A DNA stretch of 42,838 nucleotides, from positions 1 through 42,838 of the forward strand of contig CAJKHY010000007.1 of assembly GCA_905199855.1 (NCBI GenBank), in the 5' to 3' direction. The position numbers were made by a program, and so were the translations under genes. Within the stretch, counting starts at the first letter, position 1. Each line of letters opens with the position of its first letter. Shown in pieces: positions 7,733-16,579 of this stretch. The DNA comes from an uncultured Clostridium sp. Lineage in GTDB: Bacteria; Bacillota_I; Bacilli_A; RF39; UBA660. The notes beneath the pieces are model-generated. The model had not been told where the DNA came from. It was given only the letters and a program-made list of their open reading frames with translations, and ran no database searches.

Positions 7733-9621
7733 TAACATGAAAATAAAATAAAAAAGATAACACAACTAAATATCTTAGTCAAATTATCCCACATAATAGT
7801 TTTATTATCAATTTCACTAGTTATAGCATCGATTTCCTTTTGCACATCATTATATTTTTTCTTATCCGTATATACCTCTTTTCTCGACAACTCATCATTT
7901 AAATTCTTTAACTTACCCTCTAACTTAACAATATCATTCTCTATCCTATTAATCTCTTTCTTTATATTATAAGAAACCACCTTCTTAACCTTAACATTTT
8001 CCACATTTTTTTCAGGGCCAAGTTCCCTTTTCTTTTCTTCATATTCGCTATAACCATATTTATATAAAGAACTCTCCCCATTAGATAAAACAAGCAACTT
8101 ATTACAGACTTCTTTAATTAAATACCTATCATGACTAACCACAATAACAGTACCTTGATAATCAGTAAGCATCTTCTCGATATTATCCTTATTAATAATA
8201 TCCAAATGATTTGTAGGTTCATCCAAGATTAAAACATTACATCTATCATTCAATATCTTACATAAACTAACCCTCACCTTTTCTCCACCAGACAAATCCC
8301 CTATTCTCTTAAAAACCTCATCTCCAGTAAAATTAAAAGCACCAAGAAGACTCCTTATTTCATTTGAAGTCATATTAGGATAGCTATTTACTATTTCCTC
8401 ATAAATAGTATTATTAACATCTAAATTATCAAGATTTTGAGAAAAGTATGCAATTTTAGTATTTTTTCCAAAAACAAATTTACCACCCAAAGGCTCCACT
8501 TCACCAATTAAAGTCTTAATTAAAGTAGATTTACCAACACCATTCTCGCCAATAATACCAAGTTTATCCCCACGTTCTAACTCAAGATTAATAGAACAAA
8601 AAGGCTGATTATAACCAATACTTAAATTCTTGATTTTTAAAACATCAAAATAACTTTCCATAATTGGGGAAAAATTAACTTTAAAAGTCCTAGTATTTTC
8701 CTTCTTCGGCTTATCTATAATAGACATTCTTTCTATTTGCTTTAACTTAGACATAGCCATCTTTGCTTTCGTAGGCTTATATCTAAAACGATCAACAATA
8801 GCCTGTAACCTTTTAATTTCCTTCTGCTGAAATTCATAATCCTTTAAATTCTTATTATACTCCTCCTTATAAGCCTTCAAAAATGCCGAATAATTACCCG
8901 AATATCTTTTCAAAGTACCATAAGAAATATTATATATAACATTACAAACATTATCTAAAAACATCCTATCATGACTAACCACGATTACTGATTTTTTATA
9001 ATTCTTAAGATAATCCTCTAACCACTCTATCGCGTTAATATCCAAATGATTAGTAGGCTCATCTAAAATCAAAAGATCTGGCTTAGACAAAATTAACTTT
9101 ATTAAAAATAACTTAGTCAATTGCCCACCCGAAAATTCACTTAACTTCTTAGACTTATCATCATTATTAAAACCAAACTTTGAAAGAGCCTTATCTATTT
9201 CCTTCATATAAGTATAACCACCCAAATAGTCAAAATTATCGAGCAAAGAATTATACTTATTTAATAATTTCTCATCATATTCATTTGCTATTCGCAGTTC
9301 TAGTTTCTCAGTCTCATGCATAATATCAAGCAATTCCCTGTAAGCATCCTTAATATAATCTAACATAATAATATCCGTATCAATATTATCATTTTGCTTA
9401 ACATAACCTATCTTAAAGTCATGAGAAGATTCTATCGTTATCTCCTCATAACCATCATCCATTTCATATTCTGAAGTAATGGCCTTTAGTAAAGATGTTT
9501 TTCCTTCGCCATTTCTTCCAATAATGCCAATTTTTTCCTTATCCTTAACGCAAAAGTTAATATCCTCCAAAACTGTTTTAGTACCCAAAGTAATACTACC
9601 ATGATTAATTTTATAAAACAT
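7687..9621 (-). CDS. ABC-F family ATPase (ribosome-associated, Uup/YdiF-like)
   Basis: Soluble protein with two ATP-binding cassettes and no membrane domain; ABC-F proteins act on the ribosome in translation or antibiotic protection. Cassette 1 has Walker A GRNGEGKTS, signature SGGQ and LLILDEPTNHLD. A lysine/arginine-rich linker follows (about residues 245-310). Cassette 2 has GENGVGKST, LSGGEKVRVSL and LILDEPTNHLD. A C-terminal coiled coil lies near residues 570-620. The frame is open for 20 more residues, but AGGTGAT precedes the ATG at 9621, giving 644 residues. The last 40 or so residues are a hydrophobic tail read antisense to the adjacent pseudogene, so the original stop may have been lost. 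Whether it is a housekeeping or resistance member cannot be told here. Confidence 0.9.
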   Translation of the reverse strand: MFYKINHGSITLGTKTVLEDINFCVKDKEKIGIIGRNGEGKTSLLKAITSEYEMDDGYEEITIESSHDFKIGYVKQNDNIDTDIIMLDYIKDAYRELLDIMHETEKLELRIANEYDEKLLNKYNSLLDNFDYLGGYTYMKEIDKALSKFGFNNDDKSKKLSEFSGGQLTKLFLIKLILSKPDLLILDEPTNHLDINAIEWLEDYLKNYKKSVIVVSHDRMFLDNVCNVIYNISYGTLKRYSGNYSAFLKAYKEEYNKNLKDYEFQQKEIKRLQAIVDRFRYKPTKAKMAMSKLKQIERMSIIDKPKKENTRTFKVNFSPIMESYFDVLKIKNLSIGYNQPFCSINLELERGDKLGIIGENGVGKSTLIKTLIGEVEPLGGKFVFGKNTKIAYFSQNLDNLDVNNTIYEEIVNSYPNMTSNEIRSLLGAFNFTGDEVFKRIGDLSGGEKVRVSLCKILNDRCNVLILDEPTNHLDIINKDNIEKMLTDYQGTVIVVSHDRYLIKEVCNKLLVLSNGESSLYKYGYSEYEEKKRELGPEKNVENVKVKKVVSYNIKKEINRIENDIVKLEGKLKNLNDELSRKEVYTDKKKYNDVQKEIDAITSEIDNKTIMWDNLTKIFSCVIFFILFSCYQSIFFRNSSVLYLS

Positions 9622-9686
9622 CTTTTCATCACCTAAAAACATTTTATCATATAGAATACTTTTTTTCATAAAATTTAACAAAAATG

Positions 9687-9715
9687 TTTACTTATTAATA
9701 AGTTTTTGCTATAAT
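9687..9715 (+). promoter_or_regulatory. Promoter of rpsF-ssb-rpsR
   Basis: TTTACT at 9687-9692 and TATAAT at 9710-9715 are 17 bases apart, with TGC before the -10 (extended -10). A perfect 14-bp palindrome, ACTTATTAATAAGT (9690-9703), overlaps the -35 and the spacer. It could be an operator, since the divergent ABC-F gene begins only 65 bases away. Confidence 0.75.
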
Positions 9716-9722
9716 ATGTTTC

Positions 9723-9766
9723 GAGCTTAAGAGCTCCCTTGCTAGTCAAGACTAGCCGATTAGTCC
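9723..9766 (+). promoter_or_regulatory. Structured leader of rpsF, candidate S6:S18-binding RNA
   Basis: The short leader can form GCTAGT/ACTAGC (9741-9746 with 9751-9756). Alternatively it forms GACTA/TAGTC (9750-9754 with 9761-9765), whose loop GCCGAT shows CCG. The two stems exclude each other. Bacterial rpsF leaders often carry a motif with an exposed CCG that binds the S6:S18 pair and represses the operon. Placement directly before the rpsF ribosome site fits this, but I cannot fold or align it here. Confidence 0.5.
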
Positions 9767-9784
9767 AAAAGGAGGTGTAAAGGT

Positions 9785-10075
9785 ATGACTAAATATGAAA
9801 TCATGTTTATTGTTCAACCTAATTTAGAGGAAGAAGCTTTAAAAAAAGTTGTTAAATCTTTAGAAAAGACTTTAACAAGTAATAATGCTGTAATTACTTT
9901 ATCTAAGGAATTAGGACAAAAAGAGTTTGCATATGAAATCAAAAAATACAAATCTGGTTATTATTTTCTATACAACATTGAAGCAAAAAATGATAAAGCA
10001 GTTAAAGAATTTGATCGTGTTGCTTTAATAAATGAAAATGTTATTAGACATTTAATTATTAATTTAGATAAGTAA
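9785..10075 (+). CDS. rpsF: 30S ribosomal protein S6
   Basis: Small-subunit protein that pairs with S18 on 16S rRNA. The 96-residue protein has the S6 pattern: YEIMFIVQPNLEEE at the start, GQKEFAYEIKKYKSGYYFLYNIEA in the middle and VIRHLIINLDK at the end. AAGGAGG lies about 10 bases before the ATG. It heads the classical rpsF-ssb-rpsR operon. Confidence 0.96.
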   Translation: MTKYEIMFIVQPNLEEEALKKVVKSLEKTLTSNNAVITLSKELGQKEFAYEIKKYKSGYYFLYNIEAKNDKAVKEFDRVALINENVIRHLIINLDK

Positions 10076-10089
10076 GAGGTGTATTTGTA

Positions 10090-10587
10090 ATGATGAACAA
10101 AGTATTTTTAATAGGCAGACTTACAAGAGATCCTGAACTTAGATACACAGGGTCAAATAAAGCTGTTTGTCAAATAACCGTGGCAGTTAATCGTGGTTTT
10201 GGAGGACAAAATTCAAACGCCGAAACCGACTTCATTAATGTCGTGTTATGGGACAAAACAGCAGAAAATGTTGCCAAATATATGACTAAAGGTCGTTTAC
10301 TTTTAGTTGAAGGCAGAATTCAAACAAGAAATTATGATAATAACGAAGGTAAAAAAGTTTATGTAACCGAAGTAGTGGCATCAAACGTCCAATTCTTAGA
10401 ATCAAAAAATAGTCAAAGTAATAACAGTAATAATAATTACAATAATGTTAATGAAAATCCATTTGATAATTTTAGTACCAACAGTACTAATAATACTCCT
10501 CAAATGGAAACTGTAGATGTTGAAACAGATCCATTTGCAAACTTTGGCAAAACTGTCGATTTAAGTGATGACGATTTACCTTTTTAA
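10090..10587 (+). CDS. ssb: Single-stranded DNA-binding protein
   Basis: Coats single-stranded DNA in replication, repair and recombination and recruits partner proteins. The 165-residue protein has an N-terminal OB fold (MNKVFLIGRLTRDPELRYT, then FINVVLWDKTAENVAKYMTKG), a low-complexity Asn/Ser linker at about 112-145 and the conserved acidic tip DDDLPF. Two adjacent ATGs are possible (10090 or 10093); AGAGGTG is closer to the first. It lies between rpsF and rpsR as in most Firmicutes. Confidence 0.96.
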   Translation: MMNKVFLIGRLTRDPELRYTGSNKAVCQITVAVNRGFGGQNSNAETDFINVVLWDKTAENVAKYMTKGRLLLVEGRIQTRNYDNNEGKKVYVTEVVASNVQFLESKNSQSNNSNNNYNNVNENPFDNFSTNSTNNTPQMETVDVETDPFANFGKTVDLSDDDLPF

Positions 10588-10601
10588 GAAAGGAGATTAA
10601 A

Positions 10602-10817
10602 ATGGCTGAGTTTTTTAAGAAAAAGAAAAAAGTATGTCATATGTGTTCTGGTAAAGATTTAAATTATAAAGATAGTATTATTACAAAATATGTAAATATG
10701 GAAACAGGGAAAATACTACCTAGAAGATTCACTGGAACATGTGCAAAACACCAAAGATGTGTTGCTAAAGAAGTAAAACGCGCTAGATTTATGGGATTCA
10801 TTCCATATTGCAAATAA
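10602..10817 (+). CDS. rpsR: 30S ribosomal protein S18, zinc-binding (C+) form
   Basis: Partner of S6 on the small subunit. The 71-residue protein keeps four cysteines in a zinc-ribbon-like arrangement (C12, C15, C47, C53; CHMC and CAKHQRC), the C+ form. The conserved ILPRRFTGTCAKHQR block identifies the family. AAGGAG precedes the ATG, and a strong terminator follows. Confidence 0.95.
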   Translation: MAEFFKKKKKVCHMCSGKDLNYKDSIITKYVNMETGKILPRRFTGTCAKHQRCVAKEVKRARFMGFIPYCK

Positions 10818-10827
10818 ATAGAAAAAC

Positions 10828-10859
10828 AAAACTGATACAAAAAAAAGTATCAGTTTTTT
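10828..10859 (+). terminator. Terminator of the rpsF operon
   Basis: AAAACTGATAC and GTATCAGTTTT form an 11-bp stem around an 8-A loop, continuing into a T-run to 10859. Confidence 0.9.
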
Positions 10860-10861
10860 AC

Positions 10862-10890
10862 TTGAAAAAAATGTCTCTTTATGGTATTAT
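10862..10890 (+). promoter_or_regulatory. Promoter of the CotH/VTC/DUF4956 operon
   Basis: TTGAAA at 10862-10867 and TATTAT at 10885-10890 are 17 bases apart, immediately after the rpsR terminator and 30 bases before the gene, which has AGGAGG as its ribosome site. Confidence 0.65.
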
Positions 10891-10920
10891 TAATTATGAA
10901 AAAGAATAGGAGGTATATTA

Positions 10921-13809
10921 ATGGAATTTAATAAAAAAGCATTTACTAAGAATATGCCTTATATGTTACTTGGTATTAGCATTATTGTATTATCAATAAT
11001 TGTTACCATTTTTTTATCTAAATCCAATTTAGAAAACGAAGTAGTCGACTTAAATGATAAAGATATAGATATAAATAAACTTGTTATCAGTGAAGTAATG
11101 TCTTCAAATAAAGGAGTACATGTTGATAAAGAAGGAAATCTGTATGATTATGTAGAAATATATAACGGAACAGACCATGATATTAATTTAAAAAATTATT
11201 CCCTTAGTGATAATAAAAAAGATAGCAAATGGGCTTTCCCAGATACAGTAATTAAATCCAAGGAATACTTAGTAGTTTACCTATGCAGTGAAAAAAAAGA
11301 AGGGCTTTATGCCAATTTTGGACTCAGCAGTAGCAAAGAAGAAGCTATTGTCTTAAAAAAACCAAATGGCAAAATAATTGATGCCATTGATATATCTAAA
11401 TTATCTAAAAATGAAGTTATGATGCGTGATGGAGATGGAAAAATAGTCATATCCAAACAAGCTACCCCTGGCTATGAAAACACCATATCTGGCCACAAGA
11501 AATATTTAGAGAATTTAAAAGATAAAGAAGATAAAACTATCAAAATAAATGAATTTTTACCTAGAAACAAAGGGAATTTTAAAAATAATGATGGACTTTT
11601 CAGTGGCTACATAGAAGTTACCAATATAAGTAATGATACCATTAACCTAAAAGGATATAGCTTATCAAATGATTACAATATTTTATATAAATGGCAATTT
11701 CCTGACATAGTAATTATGCCAAAAGAAACAATATTTGTATATACTTCTAGCAATAACAGAAGCGAAGACTATTATACAGGATTTAAATTAAATGAAAAAA
11801 ATGGCAGTGTTATCCTTTCATCCAAAAACGGAAAAATTATTGATGAAGTTACCTACGAAGGACTAGAAAATGGCATGGCATATGTAAGAGACCAAGACGA
11901 CTTTTATACAACAAATAGTATTAGCCCAGGATATAGTAATGATAATGATGGAGTTAATAAATTTGCAAATAAATACTTAACCAATGAAAACGATTTAATA
12001 ATAAACGAAGTTATGAATTCAAACAGTAGTTATTTACCTCAAAACGGAGGCGAATATTATGACTGGATTGAATTAAAAAACAACTCTAAAAAAACAATTA
12101 ACCTAAGTGATTATTACCTAACTAAAAACGAAAACATTAAAGATACATATAAACTACCAGATTATGAGTTAAAAGCAGGAGAATATTATGTTATCATGAC
12201 TTCAGGAGACAGTAATTTGTCTAATAATTCATATAAACATGCTAATTTCAAAATAGGGAAAACTGATTCCATATATTTAGTTAAAGATAATAAAATCGTT
12301 GATTCTATATTCGTGGCCAATATTCCAACTAATTATAGTATGGGAAGGAATAATAATTCAGGATACTTTTACTTTAGTAAACCAACACCTTTAAAATCAA
12401 ATGGTGAAGGAACTAGGCAAATAGCCTATATTCCTAGTTTTGATACGAAATCGGGAGTATATAATAATGTTTCCAATATAGAAGTAAAAATCAAAGGGAG
12501 TGGAACTATATATTATACTTTAGATGGAAGCATACCTAACAAAACATCTAAGGTATATAATGGTTCCCTTTTTCTTGATAAAAGCACAGTAGTAAAAGCA
12601 ATGAACTACGTACCAGGACAACTTTACAGCGAAACCATCGTATCCTCTTATATTATCAACGAAGACGACCACTTACCAGTTTTATCTATTTCAATGAATC
12701 AAAGTGATTTCAATTATTTAACTGCAAATGCTTGGACAGTTGACGAAGAAAGAGAAGCATATGCTGAATTATTCGAAGATGGAAAAGGCTTTTCAATACC
12801 ATGTGGCTTTAAATTGTTCGGTGCCTCAACAAGAAGTCTACCTAAAAAAAGTTTTGCCATAAAATTCAAAAAGAAATATGGAGCATCCAAGCTAAATTAC
12901 CAAGTATTTCCCAACAGAGATTATTCAGCATACGATTCTCTAGTTATTAGAAGTGGGTCTCAAGACTATGAAACAACATTCTTTAGAGACATATTAATGA
13001 CATCTTTAGTAGAAGACTTAGACACTGTAGATGTTCAAGCATATAAAAGTGTTTCACTATATATAAATGGTAAATACTGGGGCGTCTATAACATAAGAGA
13101 AAAAGTTGATGCTGACTTTATATCTAACCATTATAACGTAAATGCTGAAGATGTTAAAATTGTTAGAATTGACAATGATGTTACCGTAGGAGATAATATT
13201 TGGTACAAAAACTTAACCAACTATTTATCTACAAACAATATGGCTAACAGTAAAAACTATGAATACATCAAAACAAAAATAGATATTGATAGCATCATTG
13301 ATTTTTGGGTAACAGAAACATATTTTACCAACAATGATATAGTAAACGCTAGATTTTATACCCATCCATCAATAAATGGAGGAAGAATGCGTGGCATCCT
13401 ATATGACTTTGATTGGGCAATGTATAATTATAGCAAAAATTATTATGAATTTTCCACCAGTGCCACCCCAATGAGTAGACTACAAATAAGCACTGTCGTT
13501 CTAAGAAACCTGATGAAAAATGAAGAATTTAAAAAAAGATATGTAGAAAGACTTGCTTATCATATGAAGAATACCTTTACCGAAGAAAAAGTACTTGCTA
13601 GAATAAATGAAATGCATGACAAATTAAAAGTTGATTTAAAAAAGGACTTTAAAAGATGGAACTTAGACTTTAGTAAATGGGAAGGTAATGTCGAAGATTT
13701 AAGAAAATATGCAAGACTTAGAGGTGGTTATATGATAAAACAGGCAAAAACATTCTTTAAACTAACCGACAGTGAAATGAAAAAATATTTTGGTGATTTA
13801 TATGGCTAA
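10921..13809 (+). CDS. Membrane-anchored CotH-kinase protein with three lamin-tail domains
   Basis: Predicted extracellular protein kinase-like protein. One N-terminal membrane helix (about residues 13-32) anchors a long outside part. Three lamin-tail-like repeats (about 52-185, 207-335, 360-500) each begin with an I-x-E-V/F motif (LVISEVMSSN, IKINEFLPRN, LIINEVMNSN) and carry the D/EYVEIYN- or DWIELKN-type strand. A chitobiase C-terminal-like module follows (about 500-575, YYTLDGSIP). A CotH domain fills about 585-945 (PCGFKLFGASTRSLPKKSFAIKF, LVIRSGSQD, GKYWGVYNIREK and the catalytic-type YDFDWAMYN). CotH in Bacillus spore coats phosphorylates proteins on Ser. It is first in a five-gene operon; coupling to the next gene is tight (8-base overlap). 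Substrates are unknown. Confidence 0.88.
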   Translation: MEFNKKAFTKNMPYMLLGISIIVLSIIVTIFLSKSNLENEVVDLNDKDIDINKLVISEVMSSNKGVHVDKEGNLYDYVEIYNGTDHDINLKNYSLSDNKKDSKWAFPDTVIKSKEYLVVYLCSEKKEGLYANFGLSSSKEEAIVLKKPNGKIIDAIDISKLSKNEVMMRDGDGKIVISKQATPGYENTISGHKKYLENLKDKEDKTIKINEFLPRNKGNFKNNDGLFSGYIEVTNISNDTINLKGYSLSNDYNILYKWQFPDIVIMPKETIFVYTSSNNRSEDYYTGFKLNEKNGSVILSSKNGKIIDEVTYEGLENGMAYVRDQDDFYTTNSISPGYSNDNDGVNKFANKYLTNENDLIINEVMNSNSSYLPQNGGEYYDWIELKNNSKKTINLSDYYLTKNENIKDTYKLPDYELKAGEYYVIMTSGDSNLSNNSYKHANFKIGKTDSIYLVKDNKIVDSIFVANIPTNYSMGRNNNSGYFYFSKPTPLKSNGEGTRQIAYIPSFDTKSGVYNNVSNIEVKIKGSGTIYYTLDGSIPNKTSKVYNGSLFLDKSTVVKAMNYVPGQLYSETIVSSYIINEDDHLPVLSISMNQSDFNYLTANAWTVDEEREAYAELFEDGKGFSIPCGFKLFGASTRSLPKKSFAIKFKKKYGASKLNYQVFPNRDYSAYDSLVIRSGSQDYETTFFRDILMTSLVEDLDTVDVQAYKSVSLYINGKYWGVYNIREKVDADFISNHYNVNAEDVKIVRIDNDVTVGDNIWYKNLTNYLSTNNMANSKNYEYIKTKIDIDSIIDFWVTETYFTNNDIVNARFYTHPSINGGRMRGILYDFDWAMYNYSKNYYEFSTSATPMSRLQISTVVLRNLMKNEEFKKRYVERLAYHMKNTFTEEKVLARINEMHDKLKVDLKKDFKRWNLDFSKWEGNVEDLRKYARLRGGYMIKQAKTFFKLTDSEMKKYFGDLYG

Positions 13810-14488
13810 ATATAGATATGAAATAAAATATATAATAAATAAAGACATGGCAGAAGTCTTAAAACAAAGATTATCCTTAGTAATGGATAAAGATATAAAT
13901 GGTGCAAGTGATGGGAAATACCTAATTAGGAGTTTATATTTTGATGATATGGAAAAAACAGCATATTATGAAAAAGTAGATGGAGTCGAATTTAGAAAAA
14001 AATATCGCATTAGGATATATAACAAAGATAAAAAATTCATAAGATTAGAATGTAAATATAAATGTAATAATATGACATATAAAAAGCAACAGTTGATAAG
14101 TTATGATATTTGTAGTAAAATTATAAATGGTGATATAATTGACATTGATATGGAAAAAATAAGTGGTACTCTATTAGAACAATTCTTGCTTGATTACAGA
14201 ATAAAACACCTAATACCATCAGTAATAGTAGATTATGATAGACTTGCTTACACCTACCATATATCGGATATTAGAGTTACTTTTGATAGTAAAGTAAAAT
14301 CAGGATTATATAATTATAATCTATTTGATAAAGACTCATCACTTACGCCAATAATAAGTGATGATGAAGTAATACTAGAAGTTAAATTTAACGAAGTATT
14401 ACCAGAACATATACAAACGGTACTCAGCACAGTGCCATTAATGAGACAAGCCTTCTCTAAGTTTGCCTCATGTGCTAGCATAAAATAA
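13802..14488 (+). CDS. VTC-domain protein (polyphosphate-polymerase-like)
   Basis: Cytoplasmic protein with a VTC tunnel domain, the fold that makes polyphosphate from ATP in yeast Vtc4. The 228-residue protein shows the expected basic/acidic strands: KYRYEIKYII at the start, RSLYFDD, VEFRKKYRIRIY, FIRLECKYK, and a late EVKF segment with glutamate. These are the triphosphate-tunnel residues of the family. Its ATG at 13802 overlaps the CotH stop, with GGTGAT as the ribosome site. CotH, VTC and DUF4956 genes often sit together in Firmicutes, so a joint role is likely, but polyphosphate synthesis by bacterial members is not assured. Confidence 0.85.
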   Translation: MAKYRYEIKYIINKDMAEVLKQRLSLVMDKDINGASDGKYLIRSLYFDDMEKTAYYEKVDGVEFRKKYRIRIYNKDKKFIRLECKYKCNNMTYKKQQLISYDICSKIINGDIIDIDMEKISGTLLEQFLLDYRIKHLIPSVIVDYDRLAYTYHISDIRVTFDSKVKSGLYNYNLFDKDSSLTPIISDDEVILEVKFNEVLPEHIQTVLSTVPLMRQAFSKFASCASIK

Positions 14489-14500
14489 GGAGATGTAAAT

Positions 14501-15172
14501 ATGGGATTTTTTGATATTATAAAAAAAAGTGTGGTTAGTGAATTTACTGGGACAATATCTATTGGAGATATGATGTTATCTTTAGTAACAGCCTTCGTAA
14601 TAGGGTTACTAATAGTATGGGTTTATCGTAAAACTTACAGTGGAGTTGTCTATTCCAAATCTTTTGCCCTATCAGTAATATTACTAGGAATGGTCACAGC
14701 ATTAATTATTAGAACAATTAACTCTAACTTAGCATTATCACTAGGTATGGTTGGTGCTTTATCCATTGTCCGTTTTAGAACCGCGGTAAAAGAACCAGTA
14801 GATACAGTATTTATGTTTTGGGCCATCAGTGCAGGTATCATGGCTGGTGCAGGATTATATATTGTTGCCATAGTTAGTTCTATTGCTCTTGGAATACTAT
14901 ATTTTATTAGTTATACAATGAGCTTTAAAAGAGGTAGCAAATACTTATTTGTCTTAAAGTACAATATAGATATGGACGAACAAATAGAAAAAGTAATAAA
15001 AAAATTACCTAAATACAAACTAAAAAGTAAATCAATTACAGGAGACACTATAGAACTTACTTTTGAAATAGAACTAAGCGAAGGGAAAACAGAATTACTT
15101 AATAAATTCAAAGGAGTAAATGGCATAATAAGTGCAAGCTTAATCAGTTATCAAAGTGATTTTGGGGCATAA
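14501..15172 (+). CDS. DUF4956 membrane protein
   Basis: Integral membrane protein of about 223 residues. Three or four hydrophobic helices lie in residues 20-145, including the family block MVGALSIVRFRTAVKEP followed by a Trp-containing helix FMFWAISAGIMAGAGLY. A soluble alpha/beta tail occupies about 150-223. DUF4956 proteins almost always neighbour VTC and CotH genes, as here. The biochemical role is not known; a transport or assembly role for the polymer is only inference. AGGAG precedes the ATG. Confidence 0.85.
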   Translation: MGFFDIIKKSVVSEFTGTISIGDMMLSLVTAFVIGLLIVWVYRKTYSGVVYSKSFALSVILLGMVTALIIRTINSNLALSLGMVGALSIVRFRTAVKEPVDTVFMFWAISAGIMAGAGLYIVAIVSSIALGILYFISYTMSFKRGSKYLFVLKYNIDMDEQIEKVIKKLPKYKLKSKSITGDTIELTFEIELSEGKTELLNKFKGVNGIISASLISYQSDFGA

Positions 15173-15195
15173 ATCTTTATAGAATTGGGTGAATT

Positions 15196-16575
15196 ATGAA
15201 AAGACGTTTAAGATATGACAAGATTTTTATATGCATAAGTGTAATATTTTTACTTACACTTATTTGCATTTATGGATATCGCTTAATTCATTTTTATAAA
15301 CTAGAAAGAAGCGAAGTAAACACACCGACAGTTGTTGAAAACAAGAATTTTTATGATGTTTTAATTAGTAAAGTTAGCAATGAAAATGATGATGTAATAA
15401 GTGCCAAAGATAATAATTTTAAATTAGACGATAGTACCAATGAATACTATTTTTATGGTAAAGTTAATAACAATTATGTATATTATTCAGGCAGATACTT
15501 TAGAATATTAGGAATAGACAAAGACAAAAACATTAAACTAATTACTGAAGATGTACAAACTAGTTTATCATATGGAGACGAATATAATTTTAATAATTCA
15601 TTAATTAATAAGTGGTTAAATATTGGAAACAAAAATGAAGGAATATTCTATTATTCACTAGAAGATACAGATAAATATTTAACTAACACTTATACCTGTA
15701 AAGATATAGTTAATGACATAAAAAAAACAACCTGTAAAAAACTTGATAATAGCAATTTAATTAGTACAATAAGTGCTTACGAATATGTAAGAGCCTTAGC
15801 AAATGATAGCTACTTAAATAATAATAGTTATTATTGGACCAGTACTAATAGTACAGATTCTGCATACTATGTCTTTGATAAAGGTGGCATAACAACCTCC
15901 AACGAAAGAGATATACTTGGAATAAGACCAGTTATCACATTAAAAGGTAACACAATAGTATCAGGAGATGGAAGCAAAGAAAATCCTTATACATTTGAAA
16001 ATAAAACCGTTAACACCTTATATGATGCTAGTGTAGGAGAATATCTAACTTACAGCAATAATACTTATAGAATAATAGAAAAAGATAAAAATGTTATGAA
16101 AATTGCCATGGAAGGATACATTGAAGAAGATAATAATATAGTAAAAAAAGTATTCAATACTAAAAACAACATCTTCAACATTAATTCAAAAAACAATATT
16201 GGTTATTACCTAAATAATACCTTCTATGAATCACTAGAAAATAAAGATTACCTAAAAAAAGGATACTTTTATATAGGAAGTTTCAAAACAGACGATTATA
16301 GCTATAAACTTACATTTGAAAACAAAATTAACACCTATGTAGGATTATATCAAGTAGGAGAATTGTTTATTAATGATTATGAAGAAAACTTTACCTTAAA
16401 TGGATTAAGTGATAACATGGATAATACAATATTTGTTATTGATAAAGATAAAAAAATATATGGTGATAATATTACTTCTAAATATAAAATTAGACCAGTA
16501 TTATATTTAGATAGCAATTTAAAAATACTAAAAGGAACTGGTAAAATAGATAATAAGTACGAAATTGGGAAGTGA
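15196..16575 (+). CDS. Membrane-anchored two-repeat surface protein (DUF6273-like)
   Basis: Predicted extracellular protein of 459 residues. One N-terminal membrane helix (about 11-30) is followed by two related modules. Each starts with a Y-x-R-I strand (YFRILGIDKDKNIKLI near 115; TYRIIEKDKNVMKIAM near 293), has an NK/N-L-N-x-x-F/FY helix and ends with IRPV (GIRPVITLKGN near 248; IRPVLYLDSN near 436) plus a GxGxxxxPY/KYE-like tail. The IRPV and GDGSKENPY signatures resemble DUF6273-type surface modules. It is rich in Asn, Asp and Tyr. It sits between DUF4956 and the NAGPA protein, so it probably works at the same surface site. Confidence 0.7.
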   Translation: MKRRLRYDKIFICISVIFLLTLICIYGYRLIHFYKLERSEVNTPTVVENKNFYDVLISKVSNENDDVISAKDNNFKLDDSTNEYYFYGKVNNNYVYYSGRYFRILGIDKDKNIKLITEDVQTSLSYGDEYNFNNSLINKWLNIGNKNEGIFYYSLEDTDKYLTNTYTCKDIVNDIKKTTCKKLDNSNLISTISAYEYVRALANDSYLNNNSYYWTSTNSTDSAYYVFDKGGITTSNERDILGIRPVITLKGNTIVSGDGSKENPYTFENKTVNTLYDASVGEYLTYSNNTYRIIEKDKNVMKIAMEGYIEEDNNIVKKVFNTKNNIFNINSKNNIGYYLNNTFYESLENKDYLKKGYFYIGSFKTDDYSYKLTFENKINTYVGLYQVGELFINDYEENFTLNGLSDNMDNTIFVIDKDKKIYGDNITSKYKIRPVLYLDSNLKILKGTGKIDNKYEIGK

Positions 16576-16579
16576 TAAT

